Of a stretch of DNA of 64,000 bases, positions 11,024-22,169 are shown one piece after another. The notes beneath the pieces were generated by a model. It did no database searches, was not told where the DNA came from, and saw only the letters and a program-made list of their open reading frames with translations. Source of the DNA: Clitopilus passeckerianus (Eukaryota; Basidiomycota; Agaricomycetes; Agaricales; Entolomataceae); assembly GCA_944990035.1 (NCBI GenBank), contig CALYLX010000146.1, forward strand, positions 682,001 through 746,000, given 5' to 3'. A program made the position numbers and the translations under genes. Every line of letters starts with the position of its first letter. Positions within the stretch are counted from its first letter, which is position 1.

Positions 11024-13487
11024 ATGTCCATATTCCACGGTGCCCAAAACACCAACATTTACGGAGGCAGCTTCAACGTAGTTTCTCTGCATCAAGGGGA
11101 CAAATGGGAGAAAGGTGTGCATACTCGTTCTTGTCCCTCTCATGGAAACGCTTGGCTGATGCTTGTTTGAAGAGTTGCAGGATTTAGAAAGTCATACCGC
11201 CGTCGGCGCATTCCACAACTCGAAAGAGCGATATGATGCTCCGAAATGCCTTCCTCGAACACGCGAGGCAGTTCTCCGGCGAATAACTCAGTGGATCCAC
11301 GCCGGAAATGCAGAGAAACCTATCCTATGGATTTACGGTCCAGCAGGCTCCGGAAAGTCGGCCATTGCACAGACCGTTGCAGAGAAATTCGAAGAAATAG
11401 GCTATCAACTGGCCGCAAGCTTTTTCTTCGCCCGGTTGAATGCAGAACGCAACACCACTGAGCGCCTCATCCCGTCGATCGCCTATCAGCTCCTTTCATC
11501 GTTCCCCACTACACGCGAGTTTATTCTGAGCGCCATTGCTGCCAACCCTCAGATCTTTTCTCTGAACATTGAATCCCAGACCAAGAAGCTGATAATAGGC
11601 CCACTTCGGTCAGCTGGGATTGTTCGGGCAGGACAACAGTCCTCCCCAATAATCATCATCGACGGACTTGACGAGTGTAAAAGCTCAGCCGAGCGGATCC
11701 AGTTCCTTGAGGCACTCGTTAACGTCTGCTCCGATGGGACCTTCCCCTTCAGTGTTATTTGTGCCAGCCGGCCTGAAAGGGACATTCGCGACGCCTTCAA
11801 CAACACCGTGGTATACCCCATTTCCGACCACCTGGTTCTCGATAACCAATTCAACCCTGACGCCGACGTCGAACGATTCTTTCTTCATCATTTCGCTGAA
11901 CTCAAGCGAACCCACCCACTAAGTGCCTATATTCCCGACACCTGGCCCGAGATGTCTGTTGTCAGGACGCTGGTCAGGAAGTCGTCCGGGCACTTCATTT
12001 ATGCGTCCACTGTTATGAAGCATCTTGCTTCAAAGAAACATAAGCCGATGAAGCGACTTGAGGACATCATGGCAGCCGGTGTTGGGTCGGATGCATCACC
12101 CTTTGTGGAGTTGGATGCACTATATAGGCTCGTCCTATCTTCCGTGGACAATCCTGCCGACCTTGTTCGTCTCCTAGGTCTGGTCCTATTCTCAGAAATG
12201 GACATCACCCCCGCTTATGCGGAGGGCGTCCTTGGCCTCGAGGAAGGAGATATTATCCTCCTTCTTGACGATCTCCATTCCCTTATGGAAGTTGGCGGAC
12301 CAACAGATCCGCTTTTGCCATTCCATGCATCATTTGGCGACTTCCTGATAGACCGCTCCCGCGCTGGTATCTATTACTTGGATATCAGCGAAGCAAATGG
12401 CAATCTCGCCTTGGGAACTCTTAGAGTTCTCTTTGATGGGCTTCAGCCTACTTTCGAAGTATCTCGGTTCATGAAAGTCGACCCTTCAATGCTTTCAAGC
12501 GCCCACTTCGCACAGGCAGCGCCGACGTACGAACTCCTTTGCTTCCTCAAGGACTTCCAGTGGGATCAATTCCCGCAGAAATTGACCTGGTCCGGTCGAG
12601 CAGATCCAAGGCGCACAAGTGTGCAAGGAGCATGGCCACGGTATATCGGTGAATTGTTCGGATTCTGCCGTAGGGTAAGCTGCACGTTTTCCGTTCAGAC
12701 GTTTCAGTCCCTAACAGATCACCAGGTTTCCACAGATTCGCCTGCCTGGGGTGGCATATATGCTAAACTTGTTCTAGCATTCGGGAAATGGTTCGTGTCA
12801 ACGTTGGACGGCCACCATGGCAGATCCCAGACCGAGTTATGGACAAGGAGGGTGTACGGCCGACACGCCTTTCCCGCCTGCAACAACTTTGACCCCTGGA
12901 ACGATCTCAACTCCTCCGCCGCTCCCTTCTTCACTTCTCAGTCTCACCACTTTGACGACATTATCTACGACGTTCTGCGAAACCCAGAAGCTGCAGGGGT
13001 GTACTATATCGACCAAGAACGGCACTTTCACGTTCTCCATGAAGAGATCAAGGGCCGATTGGTCATGGTTGAGCAAGATGAGAAGATGAAGGCGGGGTAC
13101 AGGCAATATGTTGGATCGAAAACCATATCGATGCCAGGCCCGGACATGTTGGAACGATACCACCAAAGAAGGAAGCAATGTGTTCTGGACGTGACAATAT
13201 TACTGGAGCTTGCTGAATCTCGCCATTCCGCTGTTGACGAACTCCTCCCCCGGGTCCAGGACGTTTTTATTACTGGGCAGCAGGGCAGAGACGGAGCTGA
13301 GCAACTTGAGAGGATGGTAGAGAAATACAGACAGGTTCGTTTTTGCAAACTGGTTGAGCACATTCTGGACGGCCGAAAACTAACGGTGATGGCGTCTAGA
13401 AACAACACATCCTTGAGAGCATACAGCGGGCTCCATCCGACAAGTCCCTTTCTGGCCCATTTTCCCTATCGGTGCCCATCTCAATAA
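11024..13487 (+). CDS. NACHT-domain NLR protein, intact copy (NLR1)
   Basis: Putative cytosolic innate-immunity or incompatibility receptor. Exon 1 (11024-11114) encodes MSIFHGAQNTNIYGGSFN plus a short charged tail. The intron ends at 11172, and exon 2 continues ELQDLESHTAVGAFHNS. The NACHT domain has Walker A GPAGSGKSAIAQT (about residues 86-98), Walker B IIIIDGLDEC (about 190-199) and the NACHT downstream elements ICASRPERDIRDAF and SSGHFIYASTVMKHL. A 51-nt intron (12675-12725) splits FGFCRR from STDSPAWGGIYAKL. The C-terminal 400 or so residues show no WD40, TPR or ankyrin repeats to the eye. The last part may be spliced differently, because a GT donor follows EKYRQ (about 13335) as in the paralogues. 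It is the only copy in the window without a frame break. Confidence 0.85.
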
Positions 13488-13946
13488 TGGGTTCGATTTC
13501 GGAGTATGATTTTCAGAAGATGGCAGAACGAGACCGGGAGAGAAACAAGGCGTCTCAAAGTATGAAATATTCGGAGATATTATGTGACTGGTGAACCAAG
13601 GATGAATATAGATGAATGCTTTCATTACGAACCCACCATGGGGCAAAACGCGAAAAAAACCCTCAATGAGGGAAAAACAAAATGCGAAAACCCGTTGGAA
13701 AAAAGCTACCACAACGCCACACCTTCCAAAATGTTAGTCAATAATTTAGACGTACCAAGCATAGCGTAAACTCAAGCAAGGGGCGAAGTGGGTCGAAGAG
13801 AGTCAGGACTTGAACAGCGCCACGACAGACCACTTCCAACTACCGTATAGAGCAAGCAAAATCATGATAGGCAGTGGCCCAATGCTGTGCAAAAAAGCTA
13901 ATCCATTCCATTGCGACTTGCACAGCAATTTGCGAGCTTTTCCTGA
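13488..13946. other. spacer and upstream region of NLR copy 2
   Basis: The last 70 nt before 13947 (CCAATGCTGTGC..., then a pyrimidine/T-rich leader) are clearly similar to the 70 nt before the NLR copy at 18879. Promoter DNA was therefore duplicated with the genes. Nothing else recognised. Confidence 0.5.
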
Positions 13947-16256
13947 ATGTCCATCTTTGAGGGTGCTCTCAACAACAACATATATGGTGGAAACTTCGTT
14001 AGCACGATTATCTCGTTGGGTCCCAACAAATTAGAGAAAGGTGAGAGGCCACCTTTGAATTTGAATACGATTGGCGCGCTAAGCCGCCTTCTTCTAGCCC
14101 TGCAAGACCTGCGACTTCACAGTGCCCTTGGTGCTTTCCATGACTCTAGAATACGCTATGACCCACCCAAATGTCTTCCCCGAACACGCAAAGCAGTCTG
14201 TAGACGAATCTCTGGTTGGATTCAGACCGGGAGCTCAGAGAAGCCCATCCTTTGGATGTGTGGCCCAGCAGGAGCAGGAAAGTCAGCGATTGCACAGACA
14301 ATTGCTGAACAAACCGGTGAAATTGGCTATCTTTTGGCCGCAAGCTTTTTCTTCTGGCGGTCAGATGGAGAGCGTAACACCACTGAACGTCTCATCCCAT
14401 CCATCGCTTATCAGCTCATTGCCGCTCTGCCTTCCATCCGTGACGCTATCCTGCGAGCGGTAGCTGGAACCCACAGATTTTTTCCCTAAATTGTGAAGGC
14501 CAGATGAAGAAGCTAATAATGGAGCCACTCCGTTCTGCTGGTATCGTGCGGCCAGTTCGTGGACCCTCACGTGTAATCATCATTGATGGACTCGACGAAT
14601 GCAACAGTCTCAACGAGAGGACTGAATTTCTGACAACCCTCATCAATCTCTGCTCTGAAGCTTCTTTCCCGTTCGGTATCCTCTGCAGTAGTCGCCCTGA
14701 AAGGGATATTCGCGACACTCTCAGAACGATCGAGGCATTTACGGTTTCAGATTGTCTCGTCCTTGACAATTTTTTCAAGCCTGATGCTGACATCAAACTC
14801 TTCTTTGACCACCACTTTGCCGAGATCAAGCGATCCCACCCATTGAGTGTATATATCCCAACCAACTGGCCTGCCAGAGCTACCGTAGAAACTCTGGTTC
14901 AGAAATCATCCGGTCAGTTCATCTATGCGTCAACTGTCGTAAAGCATGTCTCTTCGAAGAGACACCGGCCCGTTCAACGGCTCGAAGTCCTTATGATCAC
15001 AGGCGCAAGTTTGGATGCATCACCATTCGTCGAATTGGATGCGGTGTACAGGCTAGTCCTTTCCGCTTCGGAGGATACCACCAAATTACTCCGTCTCCTT
15101 GGAATGGTGTTATTTGCATCTATGACCATTACACCCGGTTATGCCGAACGAACACTGGGGCTCGAAGAAGGGGACGCCCTCCTCCTTCTTGACGATATTC
15201 AATCACTTATCGAAGTTGGCGGTCCTTCCGACCCTCTTCGACTGCACCACGCCTCTTTAGGTGACTTCTTAACAGATCGCCACCGAGCTAGCAAATATTA
15301 TGTGGACGCTGGGGAAGCTCACGCAAATCTTGCCCTGGGAACTATCCAGATTTTGTTCGACGGAATGGAGCCGCCTCCCGACCTTGTCCCCTACCGTGCT
15401 GATCCGTCATCGTTCCCTGCCGACCTCCACTTCACTCACGCGGCATTAACGGAGCAGATCTTTCAATATTTTAAAAACATTCAGTGGGAAAGGACCCTGG
15501 AGAAAATCAGCCCCGCAACAAGGGATGCTTCTTACACTCTTTTTTCCAATTGGCTGGCCTATGTCAGTCGCATGTTCAAATTCTGTCACAGGGTAAGCTA
15601 TTCATTTAATTCTCGTTGAATATTCTGCTAAACCCCCTGGATCAATCTAGGCATCCGCGCGATCTTCAGCTTGGCATGAGGTCTATAACAAACTTGTGCT
15701 AGCGCTTGGAGAGTGGTTTCAGAACAACCTAGCCAGCGGCCAGAACATTCTACATTGGACTGAGAGGTTCTATTTCAGACACTTGTGCCCTCGTTCTGGC
15801 ACCAACAAGCCATTGGAACTTTGGTCAGAAATCACTGCCAGTGGACCAGGATTGAAATTTTATAAAGACCCTCGTGATTTCTTACTAGCTTTCCACAATG
15901 TCGTTTACGATGTCCTACGAAATCGAAAAGCATCCGGGCCCTTATATATTGGCAGGAAGGCACACAATCGCATCATAGCCAGAGAAGTCGTTGACCGGAT
16001 TGAATACTTCGATGGTTCAGTCAATTTTGAAAGGGACCGTCTCCCGACCCACCTTCCGAGGCTTCATGGAATTAGTCTCATGCCGACTGCCAGAAGGAAT
16101 ATTGCGCAGTTACTTCAAGCTGCTCATCGTACGCCGCCCTTTGACAGGCTTGTTTCGCGAGTTCGGACAGTCTTCATTACTGGTCACTCTGGCGAGGACG
16201 GAGTTGAGGAGCTTGAAGAAGCTATCTCAGGGTATAATCAGGTGTGTGACAAATAA
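13947..16256 (+). pseudogene. NACHT NLR copy 2, single-base frameshift
   Basis: Close paralogue of NLR1. Exon 1 (13947-14040) encodes MSIFEGALNNNIYGGNF; exon 2 starts at 14098 (ALQDLRLHSALGAFHDS). Walker A is GPAGAGKSAIAQT. The frame breaks at about 14466-14468: NLR1 reads ANPQIFSL here, whereas this copy lacks one base between Ala and Asn codons and runs into TAA at about 14487. Frame is regained at once, and the rest is well kept: Walker B VIIIDGLDEC, SSRPERDIRDTL, SSGQFIYASTVVKHV. An intron (about 15594-15650) lies where NLR1 has one, and the frame ends at 16254-16256. A donor after GYNQ and a downstream open stretch to 16492 (PQKPRIPPLVPGHWPGSQ, acidic Ser-rich) suggest the real C-terminus may lie there. 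One missing base could also be an assembly error, so it may be functional. Confidence 0.8.
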
Positions 16257-16492
16257 TGTCAGCGATCCTGGGACCTGAGGCATCAGTTCATCCTCAGAAG
16301 CCGCGCATTCCCCCTCTCGTTCCAGGCCACTGGCCAGGCAGCCAGGCCGACTACGACGACTGGGTGGGTTCCATATCGTCCGACTCTGAATCGGAGGCCG
16401 AAGAAGTATCGAACGGTCCGCCGCGAACTGAACTTGAGCCACAGTTGCTGTTCTACAGAGTGTTTGCAAGTCTGCGAGGATTGTGGTTGTAG

Positions 16493-17534
16493 TTGGGTGT
16501 AACTCAGTTATACAGAAACATTTGCCGCGGCTGGAACTAGCCCTTGTAGCGAGTTATTTCTGGGTATTTTGGGATTTGTTATATATACTGCCTTTCTTGT
16601 GCACGCATTTGTATCTATCCATAGTTTTTTTTCGTCAATACTGAGCGTTCTCTCATCCGAACACACATTTTCAACTTAAAATTACAACTCGGGCCCATAT
16701 CCACCATCTTCAAGTTTACCACCTAAAAAACGCACGTTCTGAGCCTGGTAGAAGGGAACCAGTAACCTATCTCAGTCTGTCTGAACATGCAGCAACATGC
16801 AGCAGCTGCCAGTGGACTGCCGCCCGCGATCAAGATTTTAGTTTGTGTCTGCTTGGCTCCGGCAAGTCCCTCGACGTCTGATTGGGCGCTTATGTGAACG
16901 CTCTTGATCATCGACGGTGACCATGTTGACAACCTCAAGGAAACAATTTCCGCATACAGGGAGGTTTGTCTCAGTTGTTACATCTGGCTTGGCCTAACAA
17001 GACTCACTGGGCACCCGTCGACGGAAAAGAAATATTCGGGTAGCTGGTGGGAAAAGGGCTGCACATGGTACAAACTGTTTTGTGGGCCCATTTTTCATCT
17101 CTCAGCATCACCACATTCTTTCAAGGTCCAAGGCCAAGTTAGAGACCTAACGCCTGAGTAGGGGATAAAGCTTTTCCACGAGTTATCGCCTGTAATAGGG
17201 CACAAATATCATGGCGCGTTCTTGATTTCTCATTGGCTCGAAAGACATTTCAAATCCTCAGATTATGGGTGCCAAAGTGGCCTTGGCAAGCAAGACGACC
17301 TGGACTATGTCATTTCAGGGGCTCGACAGAGGCGTCTAACAACGCGCTATGCCCTACTTTCTCGCTAGGCCTCAGATTCCCGTAATGCCCAGCAATTGGC
17401 TTGGGACCTCGACGCCAATGCTACCTGATATGGCTAAAACAACTTTAGTATAGAAGGAACATGAAATCGCTCAGAACTCCCCGGCGCATCCTCACCTTTA
17501 GCATTTCTTGTCGCCTAACGCTACGAGCTTACAG
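16493..17534. other. gene-poor spacer holding an NLR relic
   Basis: Apart from the short NLR-like relic at 16880-16970 I see no gene. Upstream of 17535 there is the promoter region of the secreted protein gene, without a clear TATA box. Confidence 0.45.
16880..16970 (+). pseudogene. relic of an NLR C-terminal end
   Basis: The stretch reads LLIIDGDHVDNLKETISAYREVC. NLR copy 2 reads VFITGHSGEDGVEELEEAISG followed by YNQVC at its C-terminus, and the minus-strand copy reads LLHGQSIDKDDPAGLQEAIS. The spacing and the ISxY(R/N)xVC ending match. No NACHT sequence lies upstream, so this is a leftover of a mostly deleted copy. Confidence 0.5.
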
Positions 17535-18228
17535 ATGTTCTCTAAAATCCCCCTTCTCGCCATCGCCACCTTCCTCAGCACTGCGTTTTCCTCTCCCCTT
17601 CCGGCTCGTGATACCTGCAAGCCGAACTTTGAGGGCAGACCCCAGACGGCATATCGTGGTTCTGGTAGCTCGCAGGTTAACCAGTGGACTCCTCACATCA
17701 GCAACGGTGGCCATGTCACCATAAACAGTGCATACTTCGAGACTGCTTGGGCTACTGGCGAGTTTCTTATACCCTTCACTGGTCAATACAGTGGTACATA
17801 TCAGTTCAAGTAGGTACTTCCCACCGGTAATTGTACCAACACTAACTAATCTTCTATCAGGGCTGCAGCTGACTCTGCTCGTCAATACGCACTCGAAGGT
17901 TCCGCTAACGGAAACTTGGTATTCAGGCCTATCAAATATAACTTCCCAAAGTACGTCTTGTTTCATCGCTGGGTCGACTTAATCGGTGTTTTGCTTATAC
18001 AATATGCTTTCACGTACATGTAGCAACCAAGAATTCTCTATCAATTGCAACTACTGCTGGGACCTTGGTCCAGCCTATTCTCGCATTCTGCAGTATGATT
18101 GTCAAGTCAAGCACGCTGCAACAGGGAAGTGCGTGGATGGTTGGGTGAACGGGGCTACCCTGAGTCTGAAAACATGCACTGGTTCGTGGGAGCAGTTGTT
18201 GAACTTCGTCAATGGAACTTCGGCTTGA
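17535..18228 (+). CDS. small secreted protein, ricin-B-lectin-like C-terminus
   Basis: Three exons (17535-17809, 17861-17950, 18024-18228) give 189 residues. The first intron contains ACTAAC, a good branch site. The N-terminus MFSKIPLLAIATFLSTAFSS followed by PLPARD is a typical signal peptide. The mature part contains TINSAYFETAWATGEFLIPF and a cysteine-containing end: INCNYCWDLG, ILQYDCQ, GKCVDGW and LSLKTCTGSWEQLLNF. The last elements (C-x-D, then C-x3-W/Q) resemble one beta-trefoil repeat of ricin-B-type carbohydrate-binding proteins, so sugar binding outside the cell is possible. This is a fold-level guess. It sits inside the NLR cluster but shares no sequence with it. Confidence 0.65.
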
Positions 18229-18878
18229 GATGGATGATTTCGGTTGGTATTCTCCACCCAAATGACGTTGTACGCTTCATTCTACGCGAGTGCTTTTTCT
18301 CTCGATTTCCACCTTTGACGCTTATAAATGCCAATGCCGCAATTAAATCGTTATTCAAACCTACGAACCCTCAATAGCTAAAAGGTCACTGAACAATACC
18401 ACAGACAAATTCCATAGCGTCTATGTATTTTCTGCTCGTATATATTCGGGTTCTTCTTAGCGTTAAGGACGTTCAGCGATCATTGCATCCCCACTAAATC
18501 TCTTCCAGTCGACCCCTGTGATTCAAGCATCCTCTAGTGTCTTAATGCCAGATCCACGCATACCCCCATCCAGACCTTGGCATTTAAATTTGCAACATAA
18601 CATCCTGCATGTGGCGTTTGATCGTGAAGGTCATGATTCTGGTAGCCTTGAAGAGGCTGGCTGATCCGGACTCTAGAGGAGAAGAGGTTTCCGAAAACGG
18701 CTGTGTACTGGAGCTGGGATTTTCATGTTAATGAGAGAAAAGAGCACATCGAATCTAGCCACAACCCTTCTGTCGGCTTAGGAGTAAGCGCTAACCAATA
18801 GACGCCCAATGCTGTGCAAAAGTCTGCCTCACCTATTCCATGCCAACTTGCACAGAGCGCTCTACGACCTTTACTTGA
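18229..18878. other. spacer upstream of NLR copy 3
   Basis: No coding signal. The last 70 nt are similar to the leader of NLR copy 2 (CCAATGCTGTGCAAAAG..., ATTCCATGCC, ACTTGCACAG). Confidence 0.5.
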
Positions 18879-19404
18879 ATGTCCATCCTCCAGGGTGCCC
18901 AAAATACCAACATCTATGGCGGTCACTTCAATAGCACGACCATCACGTTGGGCTTTGACAGATTGGAAAAGGGTAAGTGGCTATCGATTATCTTCCAATC
19001 CGAGCTCGAAATGGAGCGCTTTAAATGGGGGATTTTCAGCTTTGCAAGAGTTACAACTTCGCAGTGCCCTAGGTGCTTTCCACGACACCAACACGCGTTA
19101 TGACCCCCCGACATGCCTTCCCCGAACGCGCGAGGCAGTCCTTCGACGAATCTCCGATTGGATACATACAGGGAGCTTGAAAAAGCCCATTCTATGGATG
19201 TATGGTCCCGCGGGCTCCGGGAAATCGGCGATTGCACAGACGATCGCTGATAAAGCTGAAGACTTCGCATACAATCTTGTTGCAACCTTGTTGTTCTGAT
19301 GGAGAGCGTAGCACCATAGAGCACCTCGTGCCAACTATCGCCCTCCAGCTCATTTCCAGTATCCCATCAACTCGCAGCTTCGTTTCTGAAAGCAAAGGAA
19401 TTTG
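18879..19404 (+). pseudogene. NACHT NLR copy 3, truncated after Walker A
   Basis: Exon 1 starts at 18879 (MSILQGAQNTNIYGGHF, then an Lys-rich end and a GTAAGTGG donor). Exon 2 begins after TTTTCAG (about 19038) and keeps CLPRTREAVLRRISDWI and Walker A GPAGSGKSAIAQT. The frame breaks at about 19296 (VATLLF then TGA). It resumes in another frame as SDGERSTIEHLVPTIALQL and SSIPSTRSFVSESK, and similarity ends at about 19404, long before Walker B. The copy is therefore a 5' fragment with both a frameshift and a 3' truncation. If expressed, it could yield a short product carrying the N-terminal motif. Confidence 0.8.
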
Positions 19405-19804
19405 AACTTGAGGCCAAACTTGAGTTCGGGGTCCTCATGAGGGAAATGGAATGAAATGGGAATAGAACGCTAGAATAGAAGGGGTGATTGATAGGGCTCC
19501 CTGAGCATGAGCTTGAGCTTTCAGGTTGCAGTTGCAACGCCGGGAGAAGCTTCACGAGTAAGCTCTTTTAAATGGAGATGGTGAGGCGAGGGTGGTGGTG
19601 AAGGTGGCGCAGGCGGAGGCGATTGTAAAAAGGATGAACCCCCGCTTGGGGAGAGGGGGAGAAGGAGAGAGGGGTCCTGTGAGAAACGGAGAGGATAATG
19701 AACACAGTTAGCAGTTATGCATGCTTGCTGAACAAAATCGAGAGCAGAGAAAGAGTCGTGGTTGGCATTATTCAAAGCATACAATAAAACACACCAAAGC
19801 CGGA
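19405..19804. other. low-complexity spacer, 3' of RCF1
   Basis: Rich in GA/GGTGG and GAGAGGG runs (about 19560-19690). No gene seen; it contains the 3' untranslated region of RCF1 on the minus strand. Confidence 0.5.
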
Positions 19805-20551
19805 TTACTCCTTATCCTTTTTGCCACCAATCCCCAACCACCCCAACCAACTCCCAGTCGACTTCTTGCCCTCACTCGCGATCCTCTCCCCAATCGTCGG
19901 TTCATGCGGACTCTTCACACTACTCCCATCACTAGCACCACTCGTAGCCGCATTCGCCCTCCTCTTCGCCGCCCCCTCCTTGAACGCCTCCTCCAACTTC
20001 ATCTGCTCCTCCGCTCCTTTTAGTCGTTCTTCAAACTCCTCTCTCTCCCTAACGACCTTCTCCTGCCTCCTCCTCTCCACATCCTGTTCATTCCTGGGCA
20101 TCATACTCTTCCCCATCGCCCCAGGAACCAACCCCAACTCGCCACTAACAACCCCCGGCGCCGTCCCATCATCCGTACTACTTCTATCAGCCACCGGATG
20201 CATATTCCCAGCAACGACGGGTGCATCCAGGTCCTTTGGACGTAGAGCCCAGGTTCCGGCACAGAGAGCGACGAGGGTGAGGCCTTGGGCTGCGACGCGG
20301 ACGCGGAGCCAGCGGTTGAAGGATTTGGATTCGCCGCGTCGCATTTTTACCATTGCGACGACGAGGGCGGTGACTGTTGCGCCGCAGCCTATTGGGAGAG
20401 TGGTTAGGATACGAGAGAGAGAGGAAGGAAGGAGAGAAGACTGACCGAGTGGAACCCAAGGATTCTCTTTGAACTTCCTGACTGCTTTTTCGCGGTATGT
20501 CTCCATTCCTGGTGGGGGAGGAGCGCGTGGGATGGGCACTGGTGACGCCAT
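19805..20551 (-). CDS. RCF1: Rcf1/HIG1-domain protein, respiratory supercomplex factor
   Basis: Inner mitochondrial membrane protein that associates with cytochrome c oxidase and supercomplexes. Exon 1 (20551-20446) encodes MASPVPIPRAPPPPGMETY, then FKENPWVPLG, the classic start of the HIG1 domain. A 57-nt intron (20389-20445) is followed by CGATVTALVVAMVKMRRG and a second hydrophobic stretch LTLVALCAGTWALR. The order helix, charged loop, helix matches HIG1. A long C-terminal extension is Glu/Lys/Arg-rich, likely a coiled coil (REREEFEERLKGAEEQMKLE), and ends WLGWLGIGGKKDKE at 19805. The intron is a multiple of three without a stop, so the frame stays open through it. Homology to HIG1 supports removal. 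Confidence 0.87.
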   Translation of the reverse strand: MASPVPIPRAPPPPGMETYREKAVRKFKENPWVPLGQSSLLPSSLSRILTTLPIGCGATVTALVVAMVKMRRGESKSFNRWLRVRVAAQGLTLVALCAGTWALRPKDLDAPVVAGNMHPVADRSSTDDGTAPGVVSGELGLVPGAMGKSMMPRNEQDVERRRQEKVVREREEFEERLKGAEEQMKLEEAFKEGAAKRRANAATSGASDGSSVKSPHEPTIGERIASEGKKSTGSWLGWLGIGGKKDKE

Positions 20552-20900
20552 TTTAGAGAGAGATAGGTGAGTTAAGTGAGTTTAGAGGGTTGAATGAGTG
20601 ACGTCGTTGAGGTGAGACGACACGAAAGGAAAAGGAAAGGAACCCGGGATTGGGTGTCCCGATTTGGGTTGAATTGATCCCGCGGCTCCGTGGTACGCCG
20701 AACCTCCTCAACCTCTCCTACGGCTCAATAGTGCCATTATTCAGGATAAATTGAGGTGAACCAGCGGTTGATCTGGTATCTCCTTCGACGTCAACCAGTG
20801 TCCTCTCTGTCACCCCTCCTCAGCCTCTCGCAGAATCCTTCCCCCGTCCCTCCGCGCCTCACCGCCTCACCAGCTCAACACGCCCACAACCCTTTTCCAG

Positions 20901-21038
20901 CTCTACAATGACTCCAATCTCCGAGGTCTTATGTTCGTCGCGGTCACTGGCAGTGTGTGGGGCTTATGGGAGTATGCCAGCGCCTTTTGCTATAGGTTCA
21001 TTCATACCAGTGCTTTTGGATATCGATATCAGAAGTGA
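20901..21038 (+). CDS. candidate small membrane-like ORF (exon)
   Basis: After a pyrimidine-rich acceptor-like TTTTCCAG (to 20900) a frame reads LYNDSNLRG, then MFVAVTGSVWGLWEYASAFC and ends YRYQK plus TGA (21036-21038). The ATG at 20931 would give 35 residues with one hydrophobic helix. An upstream ATG at 20593 with an in-phase GTGAGA donor could join it, but it would lie only about 40 nt from the RCF1 start. An overlapping frame from the ATG at 20908 (56 codons) competes. Unrecognised family. Confidence 0.25.
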   Translation, partial: LYNDSNLRGLMFVAVTGSVWGLWEYASAFCYRFIHTSAFGYRYQK

Positions 21039-21337
21039 TCATTCCCTTCAATACACATCTCCGCATGTCCTCGACTGAGTCCACCACGAATACGGTCCTC
21101 TACCTGCAATCTCCTACCCCCAAATTCCAAACTGTACGCGAACGAAAGTCGAGACAACGCAAACGGGGGCGGCGTCGATACAGACAGTGTTCAGTGTTCC
21201 TTACGATGCACGCCAGCTGATCAGTTATTCATATGGAGGGGAGGGCAACCGTGTTCAGAGCTAGAGTAGACGCCATTCGCAGTCGAAAATCGATGTCGGG
21301 CATTTCTGTGGAGTACAGAGCAGCGGTGTCCAAGTTC

Positions 21338-21365
21338 TCGAATATCGAATGTCGAATGTCGAATG
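21338..21365. repeat. heptamer tandem repeat (TCGAATG, 4 units)
   Basis: Units at 21338, 21345, 21352 and 21359; the first unit ends in A instead of G. Simple microsatellite. Confidence 0.9.
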
Positions 21366-21707
21366 TCGGATATGAGCATCCCTGCATGTCCCTTGCCCTT
21401 TCTTTGTTCACGATTGCAGTGCATGCAGTGCAGTCAAGCTCAAATTGTAATTGCGATGGAGAGATGATGATTGTGCTCTACACTCTAAGGTCCCACGAAC
21501 TTGAAGGCTCGGGAAAGCATTTCGGAGGGATCCGTATTGAGACTGCGCCTGGTATAGTGCAGCAGCTGCGGGTCGTTGAGTTTGTGAATTCGGTGGCGTT
21601 ATTGTTGATTGCTGCTTAGTTTTTTTATATTTGTTAGAATAAACCCGAGCTTTAAATAATTGTGTAGGGCCGCAGGTTCAGTGCAACACACACAAGAGCG
21701 TGATCGG

Positions 21708-21728
21708 GCTTGAAGCTTGAAGCTTGAG
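21708..21728. repeat. heptamer tandem repeat (GCTTGAA, 3 units)
   Basis: Three consecutive GCTTGAA/GCTTGAG units. Simple microsatellite. Confidence 0.85.
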
Positions 21729-22169
21729 AGAAGAAGAAAAAGTAAAAGAATATAGATGGATAGTGGTGCAATTTTCGAGCCAATCTATCTCCGCGGCTAT
21801 CGGTGGGGATCGACGTGACGACGCAAACTCGCTTGCAATGCTGTGTACAATCTTTAAACTGTGCAATGGAAGCATCAATCTAGATAGCTTGGTTGTTGTG
21901 ATCAGAAACCATCGTCGGCGCACCTCGCCCTGTCAAGTTGTTCATGCCGACCGCCGGTTGAGCTTAATTACATATATTTTTTAAATATACAATATCCAAA
22001 AAGTTAAAAAATTCCCAAGGCACCGAAGACTCCGTCAGATCTCCGCGTCAGATCTGGGGAAAGAAGAATTTGCCGAATGCCACTCCTGAACCTTCCTGAA
22101 TTTGAGCCGGACAAAAAATATTCTGGGGCTCTTTGAAAGTGGTTAGTAGGGTGGAAGGAGTGGAAAGGG

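Larger units (their letters stand above)
20552..22169. other. intergenic; microsatellites and one tiny candidate ORF
   Basis: Contains the RCF1 promoter side, the candidate small ORF at 20901-21038 and two heptamer repeat tracts (21338-21365, 21708-21728). Other open frames (to 128 aa, plus, 21233-21619) show no recognisable features. Confidence 0.4.

Noticed and set aside
12675..12725. Reading through the 51-nt segment as coding in NLR1
   Set aside because: It is in frame, but the paralogues have a non-coding intron at the same place with GTAAGC and a CAG/TAG acceptor, so I treat it as an intron.
19821..20444. 207-codon plus-strand open frame opposite RCF1
   Set aside because: It is the antisense of a codon-biased real exon; low-complexity Ser/Pro/Leu composition and no homology features.
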